A stretch of 28,860 bases of DNA from Actinobacteria bacterium 13_1_40CM_66_12 (GTDB lineage Bacteria; Chloroflexota; Dormibacteria; Dormibacterales; Dormibacteraceae): assembly GCA_001917895.1 (NCBI GenBank), contig MNEW01000076.1:1-28860 (forward strand), written 5' to 3'. The notes below the pieces were generated by a model. It did no database searches and had not been told where the DNA came from. It saw nothing but the letters and a program-made list of their open reading frames with translations. A program made the translations under genes and the position numbers. This document shows, piece after piece, positions 13,295 to 21,895 of this stretch (its first letter is position 1; each line of letters opens with the position of its first letter).

Positions 13295-14146
13295 CTAAGG
13301 CCGGCGGCGGACCTCGGCCTCGTATGTGTTGCGAACCAACATCGCCCTCGTCATCGGGCCGACGCCGCCCGGGTTCGGGGTGAGCCATCCCGCCACCTCC
13401 GCCACCCCTGGAGCGAGGTCGCCCACCTGGCCCAGCTCGGTGCGGTTTGTGCTCACGTCAACTACCGCTGCGCCCGACTTCACCATCTCCTTGGTGATGA
13501 GGTTGGGCTTGCCGGCCGCCGCAATGAGGATGTCCGCATTCATGGTGTGGCCGGCGAGGTACTTGGTGTGCGTATGACATATGGTCACCGTGGCGTTGCG
13601 TTTCAACAGCAGAAGCGCGGTCGGCTTGCCGACGATGTTGCTCCTGCCGACTACGACAGCGTTCGCGCCGTCGATTCGCACCCCACCGCGCTCCAGCAGC
13701 TCGACGATCCCGGTCGGCGTGCAGGGCTGGATTCCGCCGGGAAGGCCCAGCGCCACCAGACCGGCATTGAAAGGATTGAACCCATCGACGTCCTTGGTCG
13801 GGTCGACCGCGATCACGATCCGGCCCACATCGATTTGCGGCGGCAGGGGCTGCTGCACCAGGATGCCGCTGACCGATTCGTCTCGATTCAACACACTGAT
13901 GAGCTCGATGAGCTGCTCGGTGGACGTCTCGGAGGGCAGGCGGTGGTCTTCCGAATCGATGCCGACCTGTCGCGCGTTCTTTTGCTTGCTGCGGACGTAG
14001 ATCGCAGATGCGGGATCGTCGCCGACGATGATGGTGGCCAGCTTCGGCCGCGGCTTGCCAGTGGCGACCCGAGCTCCGACCTTCGTGGCGACGTCATCGA
14101 GGATCTGCTGCGCCACAGCCTTGCCGTCGAGCACTCGAGCCGTCAT
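13295..14146 (-). CDS. folD: methylenetetrahydrofolate dehydrogenase/cyclohydrolase FolD
   Basis: FolD interconverts 5,10-methylene-, methenyl- and 10-formyl-tetrahydrofolate with NADP(H). The 283-residue product has the family signature YVRSKQKNARQVGI with the catalytic Lys (about residue 53), LVQQPLPPQIDVGRI, DPTKDVDGFNPFNAGLVALG, then PCTPTGIVELLE, and the dinucleotide-binding GRSNIVGKPTALLLL (about 166-180). The C-terminal GWLTPNPGGVGPMTRAML is also typical. I chose the ATG at 14144-14146 (MTARVLDGKAVAQQIL), which matches family N-termini; an upstream start would add ten unrelated residues. It lies 56 bases after larC and six bases before folC. Confidence 0.96.
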   Translation of the reverse strand: MTARVLDGKAVAQQILDDVATKVGARVATGKPRPKLATIIVGDDPASAIYVRSKQKNARQVGIDSEDHRLPSETSTEQLIELISVLNRDESVSGILVQQPLPPQIDVGRIVIAVDPTKDVDGFNPFNAGLVALGLPGGIQPCTPTGIVELLERGGVRIDGANAVVVGRSNIVGKPTALLLLKRNATVTICHTHTKYLAGHTMNADILIAAAGKPNLITKEMVKSGAAVVDVSTNRTELGQVGDLAPGVAEVAGWLTPNPGGVGPMTRAMLVRNTYEAEVRRRP

Positions 14147-14202
14147 GCGGCTAATTGTCGCGGGTGCCCCGGACACGCCGCGTTGATCGCTCGATAGACG
14201 CC

Positions 14203-15357
14203 CTAGTCCAACCCCAATTGCTCTCGTGCGGCTTCGGTGACCGCTCGCATGACTGTTCTCAGGTCTCGACCGGACTCCCGGGCCAGCCTGCGGCAGTCTT
14301 CATACTCCGGCGACACGTCGACGGCCTTGCCCCCAAGTTCCTTGACCTTCGCCCGAGCGACACCGAACGCGGTCCGCACCTCGATCACCCTCCGCTCGGC
14401 GATCACGCGATCCGCCTTGGTGATCCGTACACCCAAGGTCGTGCTGTGGCGCAGGACATGATCGGTGAGCCGCGCCACCATGTCCGGCGCCGCCATGATC
14501 ACCAGCAGGTGCCCGGCGCGGCCCTTCTTCATGACCGCCGGCAAGATGCTCACATCGAGCGCACCCAACGCCATCAGATCCTCGCTCAACGCGGCGATGA
14601 GGTTGGGAGGCATGTCGTCGATGTTGGTCTCGATTACGGTGACCCCGGTCTGCGTCGCGACCTCTTCGCCGATCCACACCGCCAGGGCGTTGCCCGGGAC
14701 ATCGCGCGCGCCGATGCCGTAGCCGATCGAACGCAACGACATCGCGGGGCGAGTGAACCGGGCCGCCACGGCCAGGATCGCGGCGCCGGTTGGCGTGACC
14801 AGCTCGCGAGTCTCACCTGTGGAAACGAAAACGGCGCCTGTTCCTTCGAGCACCCGCACACTGGCAGGAGCGGGCAGTGGCATCTGCCCGGCCCGGCCGA
14901 CAGGCGCCGGCAGCGCCGACGCGAACACCTGCCCAACGCTCAGGTTGTGAAGCAGCCAGAAGGCACCCACGAGGTCGACCAGGGTGTCCGCGCCGCCGAG
15001 CTCGTGGAGGTGGAGCTCTGTCTCCGGAAGGCCGTGGAGCCGCGATTCTGCCTGACCGAGGCGCTCGATGGCGGCCAGGGCTGGCCGCCTGACCTCATCC
15101 GGCATGTCGGCCCCTGTGATGGCGCCGCGCAGCGCGGGCACCGTTCGCGCCGCGCGACCGCGTGTCTGCACCACGACGCGCGTGCCGCCCGCATGGCCGC
15201 GCGTCTCGTGCCGCACCTCGATGGTCACCTCATCGCCAAGGCGCAGAGCCTCGACGGTGGCGTCGAGGATGGCGCGATCAGCCCCGGCGTCGAGCAGCGC
15301 CCCAAGCGTCATGTCACCGGAAATGCCCGCGAAGCAATCGAAGTAGGCGATCGTCAT
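14203..15357 (-). CDS. larC: nickel-pincer cofactor biosynthesis protein LarC (nickel insertion)
   Basis: LarC inserts nickel into the pyridinium-bisthiocarboxylate mononucleotide made by LarB and LarE, forming the cofactor of lactate racemase-family enzymes. The 384-residue product begins with the diagnostic MTIAYFDCFAGISGDMTLGA. It has the metal-binding segment LPETELHLHELGGADTLVDL (about residues 110-129), TPTGAAILAVAARF, then VTVIETNIDDMPPNLIAALS (about 239-258) and VMKKGRAGHLLVIM. Here the whole protein is one open frame, whereas in Lactiplantibacillus plantarum it is made by a ribosomal frameshift. The ATG overlaps the folB stop by four bases (ATGA), so its translation is probably coupled to folB. 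No larA, larB or larE is in the window. Confidence 0.92.
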   Translation of the reverse strand: MTIAYFDCFAGISGDMTLGALLDAGADRAILDATVEALRLGDEVTIEVRHETRGHAGGTRVVVQTRGRAARTVPALRGAITGADMPDEVRRPALAAIERLGQAESRLHGLPETELHLHELGGADTLVDLVGAFWLLHNLSVGQVFASALPAPVGRAGQMPLPAPASVRVLEGTGAVFVSTGETRELVTPTGAAILAVAARFTRPAMSLRSIGYGIGARDVPGNALAVWIGEEVATQTGVTVIETNIDDMPPNLIAALSEDLMALGALDVSILPAVMKKGRAGHLLVIMAAPDMVARLTDHVLRHSTTLGVRITKADRVIAERRVIEVRTAFGVARAKVKELGGKAVDVSPEYEDCRRLARESGRDLRTVMRAVTEAAREQLGLD

Positions 15358-15710
15358 GCGCGCGTCCTTCTAATGTGCACTGCGGCCGCCTTGATCGGCA
15401 TCATGCTCGCCGGCCGCTTGGCGACGCGGACTGACACGGCGGCGACCCTGCGGAGGGCGAGGACCCGGTCCGCGATCCGGGCGGCCAGCGTTTCGAGCAG
15501 CTCAACCGAGTCGCCTTCGATCGTCTCTTTAGCGATCGCGCGCGCGGCTCTGTAGTCGATGGTGTCGTCGATCCGATCGGTGGATCCGGCTTTGGCGAGA
15601 TCGGCCTCCATTTCGATGTCGACCTCGAACTCCTGCGCGTGCACACGCTCGGCCGGGCGAACTCCATGGCGCCCGCTGAAAGACATGCCCTCGAGCAGGA
15701 TCCGGTCCAT
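15354..15710 (-). CDS. folB: dihydroneopterin aldolase FolB
   Basis: FolB cleaves 7,8-dihydroneopterin to 6-hydroxymethyl-dihydropterin and glycolaldehyde in folate synthesis. The 118-residue product has the family start MDRILLEGMSFSGRHGVRPA with the substrate-binding Glu just after (ERVHAQEF). DIEMEADLAKAGSTDRIDDT and IDYRAARAIAKETIEGDSVE follow, then LLETLAARIADRVL, and the lysine-containing strand VSVRVAKRPASMMP. These positions include the catalytic Lys. Length is normal (about 120). I chose ATG 15708-15710; upstream in-frame codons give a non-family leader. It heads the minus-strand run folB-larC-folD-folC and diverges from the GNAT gene with 43 bases between starts. Confidence 0.93.
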   Translation of the reverse strand: MDRILLEGMSFSGRHGVRPAERVHAQEFEVDIEMEADLAKAGSTDRIDDTIDYRAARAIAKETIEGDSVELLETLAARIADRVLALRRVAAVSVRVAKRPASMMPIKAAAVHIRRTRA

Positions 15711-15753
15711 GTGGCAATTCTCGCGCCCCAGGCGCCCTGAATAAACTTGAAGC

Positions 15754-16275
15754 ATGCAAGTGAGCAATGCCAAAGTCACGGTGCGGCAGGCGGCTGAGGA
15801 GGATCTCGGCAAGCTGAACGACATCTACAACCGCTACGTGGTCGAGACCCACTTCACGTTCGACATCGAACCGATGACGATGGAGGACCGGCGCGAGTGG
15901 TTCTCGCACCACGACACCACCGGCCGGTACCGGGTCGTGGTCGGCGTTTCCGATGGATCGGTCATCGGCTACGCGTCCAGCAGTCGACTCCGAACCAAGC
16001 CCGGCTACGAGACGTCTGTCGAAACGAGCGTCTACATCACACCCGACGCGGTTGGCCGCGGCATTGGGACGCGCCTCTACGAAGAGCTGTTCAAGCAACT
16101 GCAGGGAGAGGATCTGCATCGAGCCTATGCCGGTATCGCCCTGCCGAACCAGGCCTCAATCGCCCTTCACGAGCGGTTCGGATTCAAGCGGGTGGCGCAC
16201 TTCACCGAGCAGGGCCGCAAGTTCGACCGCTACTGGGACGTGGGCTGGTATGAGAAGCCTCTAGGAGGGTCGTAG
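15754..16275 (+). CDS. GNAT acetyltransferase, phosphinothricin-acetyltransferase-like
   Basis: The 173-residue protein fits the GNAT fold and specifically the phosphinothricin/methionine-sulfoximine acetyltransferase-like branch. It shows VRQAAEEDLGKLNDIYNRYV (about residues 10-29), THFTFDIEPMTMEDRREWF, YASSSRLRTKPGYETSVETS, the acetyl-CoA loop VGRGIGTRLYEELFKQL (about 101-117), then YAGIALPNQASIALHERFGF and a C-terminal YWDVGWYEKPL. Members acetylate amino groups of glutamate analogues or related amino acids; the natural substrate here is unknown. The start ATG 15754 gives a normal length; no clear ribosome site is present. It is divergent from folB and convergent with the small membrane protein gene. 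Confidence 0.88.
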   Translation: MQVSNAKVTVRQAAEEDLGKLNDIYNRYVVETHFTFDIEPMTMEDRREWFSHHDTTGRYRVVVGVSDGSVIGYASSSRLRTKPGYETSVETSVYITPDAVGRGIGTRLYEELFKQLQGEDLHRAYAGIALPNQASIALHERFGFKRVAHFTEQGRKFDRYWDVGWYEKPLGGS

Positions 16276-16277
16276 GC

Positions 16278-16463
16278 TCACAAGCGCTCACGTGGCCCGG
16301 CCAGCGCATCGTGGGCGAGGCTTCCGATCACCGCGCACCCGATGCCGGCGCCGATGCCGACCACGACATACCCCGAGGCGCCGAACGTGTCGTTGAGGAG
16401 CATCAACCCGCCGCCGAGGCCGAGGATGAGCGCCACCAGCGCCCAGACCAGCCGAGTGGGCAA
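16278..16463 (-). CDS. 61-residue two-helix membrane protein
   Basis: The frame opens with TTG 16461-16463, nine bases after the DUF5666-like gene's stop. It codes for two hydrophobic segments, residues about 5-23 (LVWALVALILGLGGGLML) and 30-50 (SGYVVVGIGAGIGCAVIGSL), with a basic tail (AGPRERL). No family is recognised. Same strand, tight spacing and membrane character make it a plausible last member of the exporter operon. Its small size and TTG start leave doubt. Confidence 0.5.
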   Translation of the reverse strand: MPTRLVWALVALILGLGGGLMLLNDTFGASGYVVVGIGAGIGCAVIGSLAHDALAGPRERL

Positions 16464-16472
16464 GGTGGAAGG

Positions 16473-16940
16473 CTAGCCGCCCGTTCCAGTGCGGACACCG
16501 CCACCGGCCGGGCCGATCTGAATGGTCTGCGCCAGGATCGAGCCGTCGGCCTGACGCGTCCCGGTGATCGTCACCGTCTGATCGTCCTGGAGGTCAGACG
16601 TCGACCCCAGCACCTGTTTCGAAATCGATACGGTCGGGCTGAAAGTCACCTTCACGTCGCAGCTGGTGTTGGTCACCGTCATCGAGCTGGTGTTGAGATT
16701 GGTCACAGTCCCGCGAGCGAGGCCCTGGCTGCCGGTCGCGGGCGTGGCGCCAGGTGATGGGCAGACCCCAGCGAGCCCTCGCCCACCTCCAGTGAAGTTG
16801 GATGAGCCGTTGGGGGCGCCGGTGCGGGTCCCGGCAGCGGTAGAGCTCGCGCTGACGTTGTTCTGCCCGACCTTGTAACCGCCATAGAAGCCGCCAAGGA
16901 CGGCAACCACAACCGCCAACGCGATCACGTAAGTCTTCAT
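16473..16940 (-). CDS. membrane-anchored or secreted DUF5666-like protein
   Basis: The ATG at 16938-16940 is preceded by GAGGAG eight bases upstream, a strong start. Residues about 3-20 form a hydrophobic anchor or signal (TYVIALAVVVAVLGGFYGG). A Gly/Ser/Thr-rich linker follows to about residue 75. The C-terminal domain reads GTVTNLNTSSMTVTNTSCDV, then TFSPTVSISKQVLGSTSDLQ, then DDQTVTITGTRQADGSILAQ, the small beta-barrel pattern of DUF5666. Two cysteines (about residues 61 and 94) could form a disulfide outside the cell. It follows the FtsX/MacB permease with 13 bases between, which suggests it is an accessory factor or a cargo of that transporter. The function of DUF5666 is not established. 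Confidence 0.75.
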   Translation of the reverse strand: MKTYVIALAVVVAVLGGFYGGYKVGQNNVSASSTAAGTRTGAPNGSSNFTGGGRGLAGVCPSPGATPATGSQGLARGTVTNLNTSSMTVTNTSCDVKVTFSPTVSISKQVLGSTSDLQDDQTVTITGTRQADGSILAQTIQIGPAGGGVRTGTGG

Positions 16941-16953
16941 CAAATTCGCTCCT

Positions 16954-18201
16954 CTACTCGTGTCTCAGGGCTTCGATCGGGTGCAGGCGAGCTGCGCGAT
17001 TCGCGGGGTAGATGCCGAAGAACAGGCCGATGCCGACGGAGACTCCGAAGGCGAGCAAAACCGACGGAATCGATACCACCGGCGGTGGAAAGGTCGAGCT
17101 CGCGATCGCGGGGATGTGCGGCGCCTCGACGGCAAGCGCGGCGCCGAGGGCAATGCCCAGCGCGCCGCCGAGACCGCTCAGGAACATGGCCTCGATCAGA
17201 AACTGCATCAGCACGTCGCGCCACTTCGCGCCGATCGCTTTGCGGATACCGATCTCGCGCGTCCGCTCGGTGACGGTGACCAGCATGATGTTCATGATTC
17301 CGATCCCGCCCACGACCAGGGAAATGCCGGCGATTGCCCCCAGCACGAGGGTCAGTGCGGTCGCGATGGAGTTCGCCTGGTTGAGGATGTCCTGCTGGCT
17401 CTGGATCTGGAAGTCGGCCAGCGAAGGATCGGAGATCTGGTGGCGCTGCAAGAGGATGGTTGTGATCTCGGTTTCAGCCTGGGTGACAGCGCCCGGCGAA
17501 GACGCCGAGGCGACGATCTGGCTGATGCCTTTGCCGCGTCCACCGCTCAGGTACGCCCACACGGCGGTGATAGGCGCGACGACGACGTTGTCTTGAGAGC
17601 CGAGTCCGCTCCCGCCCTTGGCCGCGAAGACGCCGATGACCCGAAAGCTCTGGCGGTTGATCTTGATCGTCTGGCCGACTGGGTCGTTGGCGCCGAAGAG
17701 GTTCTGGACTACCGTCTGGCCCAAGACGACAACGCGGTGCTGCGCAGTCACGTCGTCCTGCGTGAAGAACGAGCCTTCGGCAATCTGATAGTCACGCACC
17801 TGCGGGAAATCGACGGTGGTGCCGGTGGTCGGCGCGAAGTAGTTCTGGTTTGCGTAGGTGATCTGGCCGCCGCTCTGCGCGATGGGGATCGCGGCCACTA
17901 CATCCTGGTCCTGCTGCCGGCTGTTGATGGCGTCGACGTCCGCCATCGTCAGCGACTGGCTGGTGCCGAAGCCCTGGGAGACGCCACCGGCGCCCTTGGC
18001 GTTCGCCGGGTAGACGAAGATGACGTTCGCGCCCAGGCCCTGGATCTGATTGTTGATCTGGACGCTCGCACCGTTGCCCACCGCGACCAGCAGGATCACG
18101 GCGGCGACGCCGATGAGAATCCCGAGCATGGTCAGCGAGCTGCGCAGGCGATTCGCAAGGAGGCCGGCGAAGGCGACGCGCAGCGCCTCGAAGATGTTCA
18201 T
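16954..18201 (-). CDS. MacB/FtsX-type ABC transporter permease
   Basis: The 415-residue protein has the MacB membrane-subunit layout. An N-terminal helix lies in [20 protein letters not shown] (about residues 17-36). A large extracytoplasmic MacB-core domain follows (about 45-270), with [20 protein letters not shown] and [20 protein letters not shown]. Three C-terminal helices form an FtsX domain: [20 protein letters not shown], the conserved [20 protein letters not shown] segment, then [20 protein letters not shown] and the last helix before [15 protein letters not shown]. The start ATG overlaps the ATPase stop by four bases. In this type the ATPase and permease are separate chains that work with a MacA-like adaptor. 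Such pumps export peptides, lipids or antibiotics, but the substrate here is not known. Confidence 0.93.
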   Translation of the reverse strand: MNIFEALRVAFAGLLANRLRSSLTMLGILIGVAAVILLVAVGNGASVQINNQIQGLGANVIFVYPANAKGAGGVSQGFGTSQSLTMADVDAINSRQQDQDVVAAIPIAQSGGQITYANQNYFAPTTGTTVDFPQVRDYQIAEGSFFTQDDVTAQHRVVVLGQTVVQNLFGANDPVGQTIKINRQSFRVIGVFAAKGGSGLGSQDNVVVAPITAVWAYLSGGRGKGISQIVASASSPGAVTQAETEITTILLQRHQISDPSLADFQIQSQQDILNQANSIATALTLVLGAIAGISLVVGGIGIMNIMLVTVTERTREIGIRKAIGAKWRDVLMQFLIEAMFLSGLGGALGIALGAALAVEAPHIPAIASSTFPPPVVSIPSVLLAFGVSVGIGLFFGIYPANRAARLHPIEALRHE

Positions 18202-18875
18202 GCCACGCGGCGCTCATCGCGGACGATCAATCCGTCGCGCAGCTCCACCGTCCGCTTCGCGAACGCCGCTATGTCTCGCTCGTGGGTGATCAGGACGATG
18301 GTGCGCGCGTGCTGGTCGTTCAGCTCGGCGAGCAGCTTCATGATCTCGACGCTCGACGCGCTGTCGAGGTTGCCGGTGGGCTCGTCCGCGAGCAGGATCG
18401 CGGGATCGGTGACCAGCGCGCGGGCGATCGCGGCGCGCTGCTGCTGGCCGCCAGACAGCTCGGTTGGCTGATGGTCGGCGCGGTTGGCCAATCCGACAGC
18501 CTGGAGAGCTTCGAGTGCTCGGGGGCGGCGATTTGGCGCGCCCGAGTAGATGAGCGGCATCTCGACGTTGTGCAGCGCGGTCGTCCGCGGGATGAGATTG
18601 AAGCTCTGGAAGACAAAACCGATCTTGCGGTTGCGGATGATCGCGAGCCGATCGTCATCGAGCCTGGCGACGTCCGTCCCGTCGAGGAGGTAGCGTCCGG
18701 AGGTCGGAACGTCGAGGCAGCCGATGATGTTCATCAGGGTCGATTTGCCCGATCCGCTGGCGCCCATGATCGCGACGAAATCGCCGCTTTCGACGTGGAC
18801 ATCTATGCCGCGGAGAGCCTGCACCTCGACTTTGCCCATTCGATAGGTCTTGGTGACCGCTTCCAGCGTGATCAT
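18198..18875 (-). CDS. LolD/MacB-type ABC transporter ATPase
   Basis: The 225-residue nucleotide-binding subunit has all motifs intact. Walker A is GASGSGKST (residues about 38-46). [20 protein letters not shown] contains the Q-loop. The signature is [16 protein letters not shown], Walker B is [13 protein letters not shown], and the H-loop is VLITHE. This is the LolD/MacB/FtsE subfamily that works with FtsX-type permeases. The start overlaps the adaptor stop and the end overlaps the permease start by four bases each, so the three subunits are probably made together. The intact Walker A here contrasts with the btuD gene. Confidence 0.95.
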   Translation of the reverse strand: MITLEAVTKTYRMGKVEVQALRGIDVHVESGDFVAIMGASGSGKSTLMNIIGCLDVPTSGRYLLDGTDVARLDDDRLAIIRNRKIGFVFQSFNLIPRTTALHNVEMPLIYSGAPNRRPRALEALQAVGLANRADHQPTELSGGQQQRAAIARALVTDPAILLADEPTGNLDSASSVEIMKLLAELNDQHARTIVLITHERDIAAFAKRTVELRDGLIVRDERRVA

Positions 18876-20491
18876 CCGCCGCTGCCGATCCGGACGCCGC
18901 CGCCGTTGAAGCGGTTGCCGCCGCCGCTCGAGCTCGAGACCCTCAGGGTGGGAATGACGACCTGGGCGCCCTCGCTCAAGCCGCCGGTGATCTCCGTGTA
19001 CTGGTCGCCGACGACCCCTGTCTGGATCTGGGTCTGAACCTCTTTGCCGCCGACGTAGACGTTGACGTAAGCCTGGCCCGCGAGCCTTGTGATCGCGAGG
19101 TTGGGCACGACGACCGCATTTGCCGCCTTGCTGACCGTCACCGTTGCGTTCGTGGTCATGCCTTGCTTCAGCGACGGGTTGGTCTGGTTCAACGCCACCG
19201 TGGCGTAGTAGTTGACAACCCCGCTCTGGACGGTCGCCGCGCTGGCCACGGCTACGACATGCCCGCTGATGGTCAGGCTGGGGACTGCGTCGAATGTGAC
19301 CTGCGTGTCCTGGTCGACCGCGAGCTTGGAGGCGTCGGACTCGGCGAACGGGATCACGACCTCGAGTCCGCTGATGTTGCCGATGACCATGAACGCGCTC
19401 GACGCGGCGCTGCTTGGCAGCGGGGCCTGACTCCCGGGGGCCTCCGACGTTGTGCCCGAACCGGTGATCGCCGTTTCACCGACGACGCCGTTGATGCTGT
19501 TGACCACCCCATCCATCGGTGCGACGAGGGTGGTGTTGGCGAGGTTCTGCTGCGCCGTTTGCACCGCGACCTGGGAACTGGCCAGCGAGGCCTGCGCGGA
19601 CAGGATCTGGTTGGGCTTGGTCTCCGTCTGAGTGTTCAGGTTGTCCTGAGCGCTTGTGACCGAAGCGGCGGCCGAGTTGATGCTGCGCTGGCCGCTGGTC
19701 TTGTCGCTCTGCTGCTTGGCGGTGTCCAGGTTGAGCTTGGTCTGATCGGCGTTGACCTGGCTCGCGTACCCGTTGACCGCCAGCTGGTCGGCGTTGACCT
19801 TGCCCTGGTCGCTGGACACCGCGCTGAAGTCCGCCACGCATGGACCTGAATAGGGGTAGGTCTGGGTGTCGCAGCCATCGGCCTTGAACTGATCGACGGC
19901 CGTCTGCAGCGTGGCCTGGTCGGTGGTCAGGGTTTGCTTCGCCGCCTGGTAGGCGGAGTTGAAGCTCAACGCTTGCTGATCGGCTGTTAGCTGGTTCTGA
20001 TCCGCGGTGACCTGGTTGGCGTCCTGCGTGTTGGTCAGGTTCACCTGGGCGACGGTGTCGTTGTAGTTCTGCTGGGCGTTGGCGAGATTGTTGTGAAGTT
20101 GGTTGATCTGGGCTTGGGTCAGGGGCGTTTGGGCCGATTGCAGGTTCGCCTGGGCAAGGGCCAGGTTGGCTTGAGCGCTCGCCAGGGCGTTCTGCTCCTG
20201 GGTCGGGTCGATCCTCGCGAGCACCTGCCCGGCGGTGACATGGTCACCGACACGGACGTCGATTTCGGTCAGGGTGCCGCTGACTTTGAAGCTGACATTG
20301 GCCTGCTGCATCGGCACCAGGTTGCCCGTGCCTGTGACGCTGGATGTGACCGTTCGCCGGCCGACGCTATAGAGGTTGAGAGCGCTGGCTGCGTTTTTCG
20401 TCCCGACGAAAACGTCGCGGTAGATGAGGCCACCGAGCACCAGCGCGATCGCCGCGAGGGCTGCCACCACCAGCCTTGTGTTCTTCAACAA
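18872..20491 (-). CDS. MacA/HlyD-family adaptor with unusually long coiled-coil hairpin
   Basis: I place the start at TTG 20489-20491 because GGAGGTGA lies about 7 bases upstream and the frame upstream overlaps the preceding gene. The product is 539 residues, against about 370 for MacA. A membrane anchor ([19 protein letters not shown]) is followed by a lipoyl-like barrel ([20 protein letters not shown], then [12 protein letters not shown]). A Gln/Asn/Ala-rich helical hairpin spans about residues 100-320. Near its apex is a cysteine pair, C207 and C218, in a proline/tyrosine-rich turn. The return strand [20 protein letters not shown] leads to a beta-barrel and membrane-proximal domain ([25 protein letters not shown]) and a Gly-rich end. 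It sits before the ATPase and permease with a 4-bp overlap. Confidence 0.9.
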   Translation of the reverse strand: MLKNTRLVVAALAAIALVLGGLIYRDVFVGTKNAASALNLYSVGRRTVTSSVTGTGNLVPMQQANVSFKVSGTLTEIDVRVGDHVTAGQVLARIDPTQEQNALASAQANLALAQANLQSAQTPLTQAQINQLHNNLANAQQNYNDTVAQVNLTNTQDANQVTADQNQLTADQQALSFNSAYQAAKQTLTTDQATLQTAVDQFKADGCDTQTYPYSGPCVADFSAVSSDQGKVNADQLAVNGYASQVNADQTKLNLDTAKQQSDKTSGQRSINSAAASVTSAQDNLNTQTETKPNQILSAQASLASSQVAVQTAQQNLANTTLVAPMDGVVNSINGVVGETAITGSGTTSEAPGSQAPLPSSAASSAFMVIGNISGLEVVIPFAESDASKLAVDQDTQVTFDAVPSLTISGHVVAVASAATVQSGVVNYYATVALNQTNPSLKQGMTTNATVTVSKAANAVVVPNLAITRLAGQAYVNVYVGGKEVQTQIQTGVVGDQYTEITGGLSEGAQVVIPTLRVSSSSGGGNRFNGGGVRIGSGG

Positions 20492-20519
20492 CCGACTCTC
20501 ACCTCCATTCCTTTTGGCA

Positions 20520-21359
20520 TCACCAGTCGAGGTCTCTAAAGGACCATCCGGTTTCCGATCCGAAGCGAGTGACCACGGCAAGCCCGAGGCCGGCGATCGC
20601 AACCGCCGCAAGCGCGACCGCGCCGAGGTAAGGGATCAGCGCCAGGTCGAACACGATCAGGGCGCCGGCCACAGCCGGGACCAGGGGGTGCACCGGTTCC
20701 AGATGAAGCCGTCTCTGCAAGAGGCGGCCGAGCGCCAGCGCTATGCAGGCGATCCCGAAGAGCGCGACCGCGACCGCGACCACGATCACTGCAGGGATGA
20801 CGGCGAGAAAGATCAGCGTGAATCGAAGTAGGGCGACTGCGCCCAGCGCGAGCAGGAAGGCGGCGACGCCGGCAGCCAGTGCGATCTCGGGCCCGTGACG
20901 GCTCTCGAGCCGCTGGACCGCGACGCGGGCACGGTTGGGAAACAGCAGCAGCACCGCCAGGGCGAGGAGCACGAGTCCTGCTCCGTTGCTGAGAAAGGCG
21001 CGAAGCGCTTGCACCGGGCTCATCGTGCCCAGGCGGCCGAACGGGGACCCGAAGCTGATTCGTTCCGGAAACCTGGTCCTGATGAATCGCTCGGGATCAG
21101 GGCTTGGGCGCTGGACGAGAACGGCTTGGGATGGACCGATCAAGAAGGTTGCATACGGCCCGAGCGTGGGGCCGTAAAGCGCGGTGTCGGCTATGGCCAG
21201 AAGCACTCCCAGCAAAGCGAGTGCCCCGACTAGGAGCGGCCAACCCCAACGCCGCAGCATGGGCGGAGGGCCATTTCGACTTCTGGGGTGGGGCGGCTGT
21301 GCAGGCGGCTGCTGCGCGTCACCTGGCGACGCGCTTTCACCTTCGTTCTGGTCGCTCAA
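20520..21359 (-). CDS. multi-helix membrane protein of the sigma/exporter operon, unknown family
   Basis: The 279-residue product starts at a TTG (21357-21359) that overlaps the anti-sigma stop by four bases. A Pro/Gln-rich, probably cytosolic, N-terminus (residues 1-34) precedes a first helix (WPLLVGALALLGVLLAIADT, about 40-59). A roughly 65-residue loop follows. Further helices lie at about 125-142 (GLVLLALAVLLLFP), 157-200 (two), 200-215 and 225-268. No enzymatic motif is visible. Its place between anti-sigma factor and MacA-like adaptor, with only 28 bases to the latter, suggests a role in the export system or as a signal-transducing partner of the anti-sigma factor. I do not recognise the family. 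Confidence 0.7.
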   Translation of the reverse strand: MSDQNEGESASPGDAQQPPAQPPHPRSRNGPPPMLRRWGWPLLVGALALLGVLLAIADTALYGPTLGPYATFLIGPSQAVLVQRPSPDPERFIRTRFPERISFGSPFGRLGTMSPVQALRAFLSNGAGLVLLALAVLLLFPNRARVAVQRLESRHGPEIALAAGVAAFLLALGAVALLRFTLIFLAVIPAVIVVAVAVALFGIACIALALGRLLQRRLHLEPVHPLVPAVAGALIVFDLALIPYLGAVALAAVAIAGLGLAVVTRFGSETGWSFRDLDW

Positions 21360-21895
21360 GCGCGGCGGTGCTCAGTGAGGCGAGGCGTCGCGGTCTGGTC
21401 GAGCTTTGCGAGTAGAGACAGGTGGTACGCCGCGATGGCGGTCAGCGCGATGAATGCTCCCAGGAGAAGCACGTCGGCGACCGGGATGCTTGGCAGGGGC
21501 GCGGTGCCCGAACCCCAGAACGCGAGGCCCTGGAGGTTGCTCCAGGCGCCCGAAGCGAGCGCGGTGAGGCCGTCGAGGCCGGAGACATACCAGAGGATGA
21601 ACGCAGCGAGCACCGCCTCCGGGACGAGCAGGCCCCAGGCGGCGCGCGAGGCCTGGGGTTGGGGCGCGATCGAGCTCATGACGCCGGCGACCAGCGATGC
21701 GGGTGGCGCGGGCGAGCGGAGCGCTTTCATGCGAAAGGGTAGCGACACCGCCTGCTCGTGCTGACGGCGGCAGTCCGCGCAGGTGACCAGGTGGTCACGT
21801 ACCGCTCGCGATGTCTCCGGTTCGGTTCGCGCGAGGTCGCCGTCGACGTAAGCCTCCAGGAGGACGCGCACGCGCGCGCACGCGAGGGCTTTCAT
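21356..21895 (-). CDS. zinc-finger (ZAS) anti-sigma factor with membrane helices
   Basis: The 179-residue product begins MKALACARVRVLLEAYVDGD and has the anti-sigma zinc motif H-x3-C-x2-C in RDHLVTCADCRRQ (about residues 33-45). Two hydrophobic helices follow (AAWGLLVPEAVLAAFILWYV, about 82-101, and VADVLLLGAFIALTAIAAYH, about 140-160) with a predicted outside loop. This fits a membrane-bound anti-sigma factor that holds the partner sigma factor until a signal is sensed. The ATG 21893-21895 overlaps the sigma gene stop (ATGA), the usual arrangement. The signal is unknown; the exporter genes that follow suggest an envelope or export-related cue. Confidence 0.88.
   Translation of the reverse strand: MKALACARVRVLLEAYVDGDLARTEPETSRAVRDHLVTCADCRRQHEQAVSLPFRMKALRSPAPPASLVAGVMSSIAPQPQASRAAWGLLVPEAVLAAFILWYVSGLDGLTALASGAWSNLQGLAFWGSGTAPLPSIPVADVLLLGAFIALTAIAAYHLSLLAKLDQTATPRLTEHRRA

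Noticed and set aside
13295..14176. FolD start at 14176
   Set aside because: The extra residues MSGAPATISR are not family-like; the ATG at 14146 begins the canonical FolD N-terminus.
14155..15555. Long plus-strand open frame opposite larC and folB
   Set aside because: His/Arg/Asp-rich shadow of the minus-strand genes, which have clear family motifs.
16960..18471. Long plus-strand open frame opposite the permease
   Set aside because: Composition typical of an antisense shadow in high-GC DNA; the MacB/FtsX permease on the minus strand is unambiguous.
19540..20220. Tandem-repeat DNA in the adaptor gene
   Set aside because: The repetition is in protein composition (Ala/Gln/Asn heptads of a coiled coil), not exact DNA repeats.
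20492..20611. Longer MacA-like protein starting at 20611
   Set aside because: It would overlap the preceding membrane-protein gene by about 90 bases; GGAGGTGA precedes the TTG at 20491 and the anchor helix follows directly.
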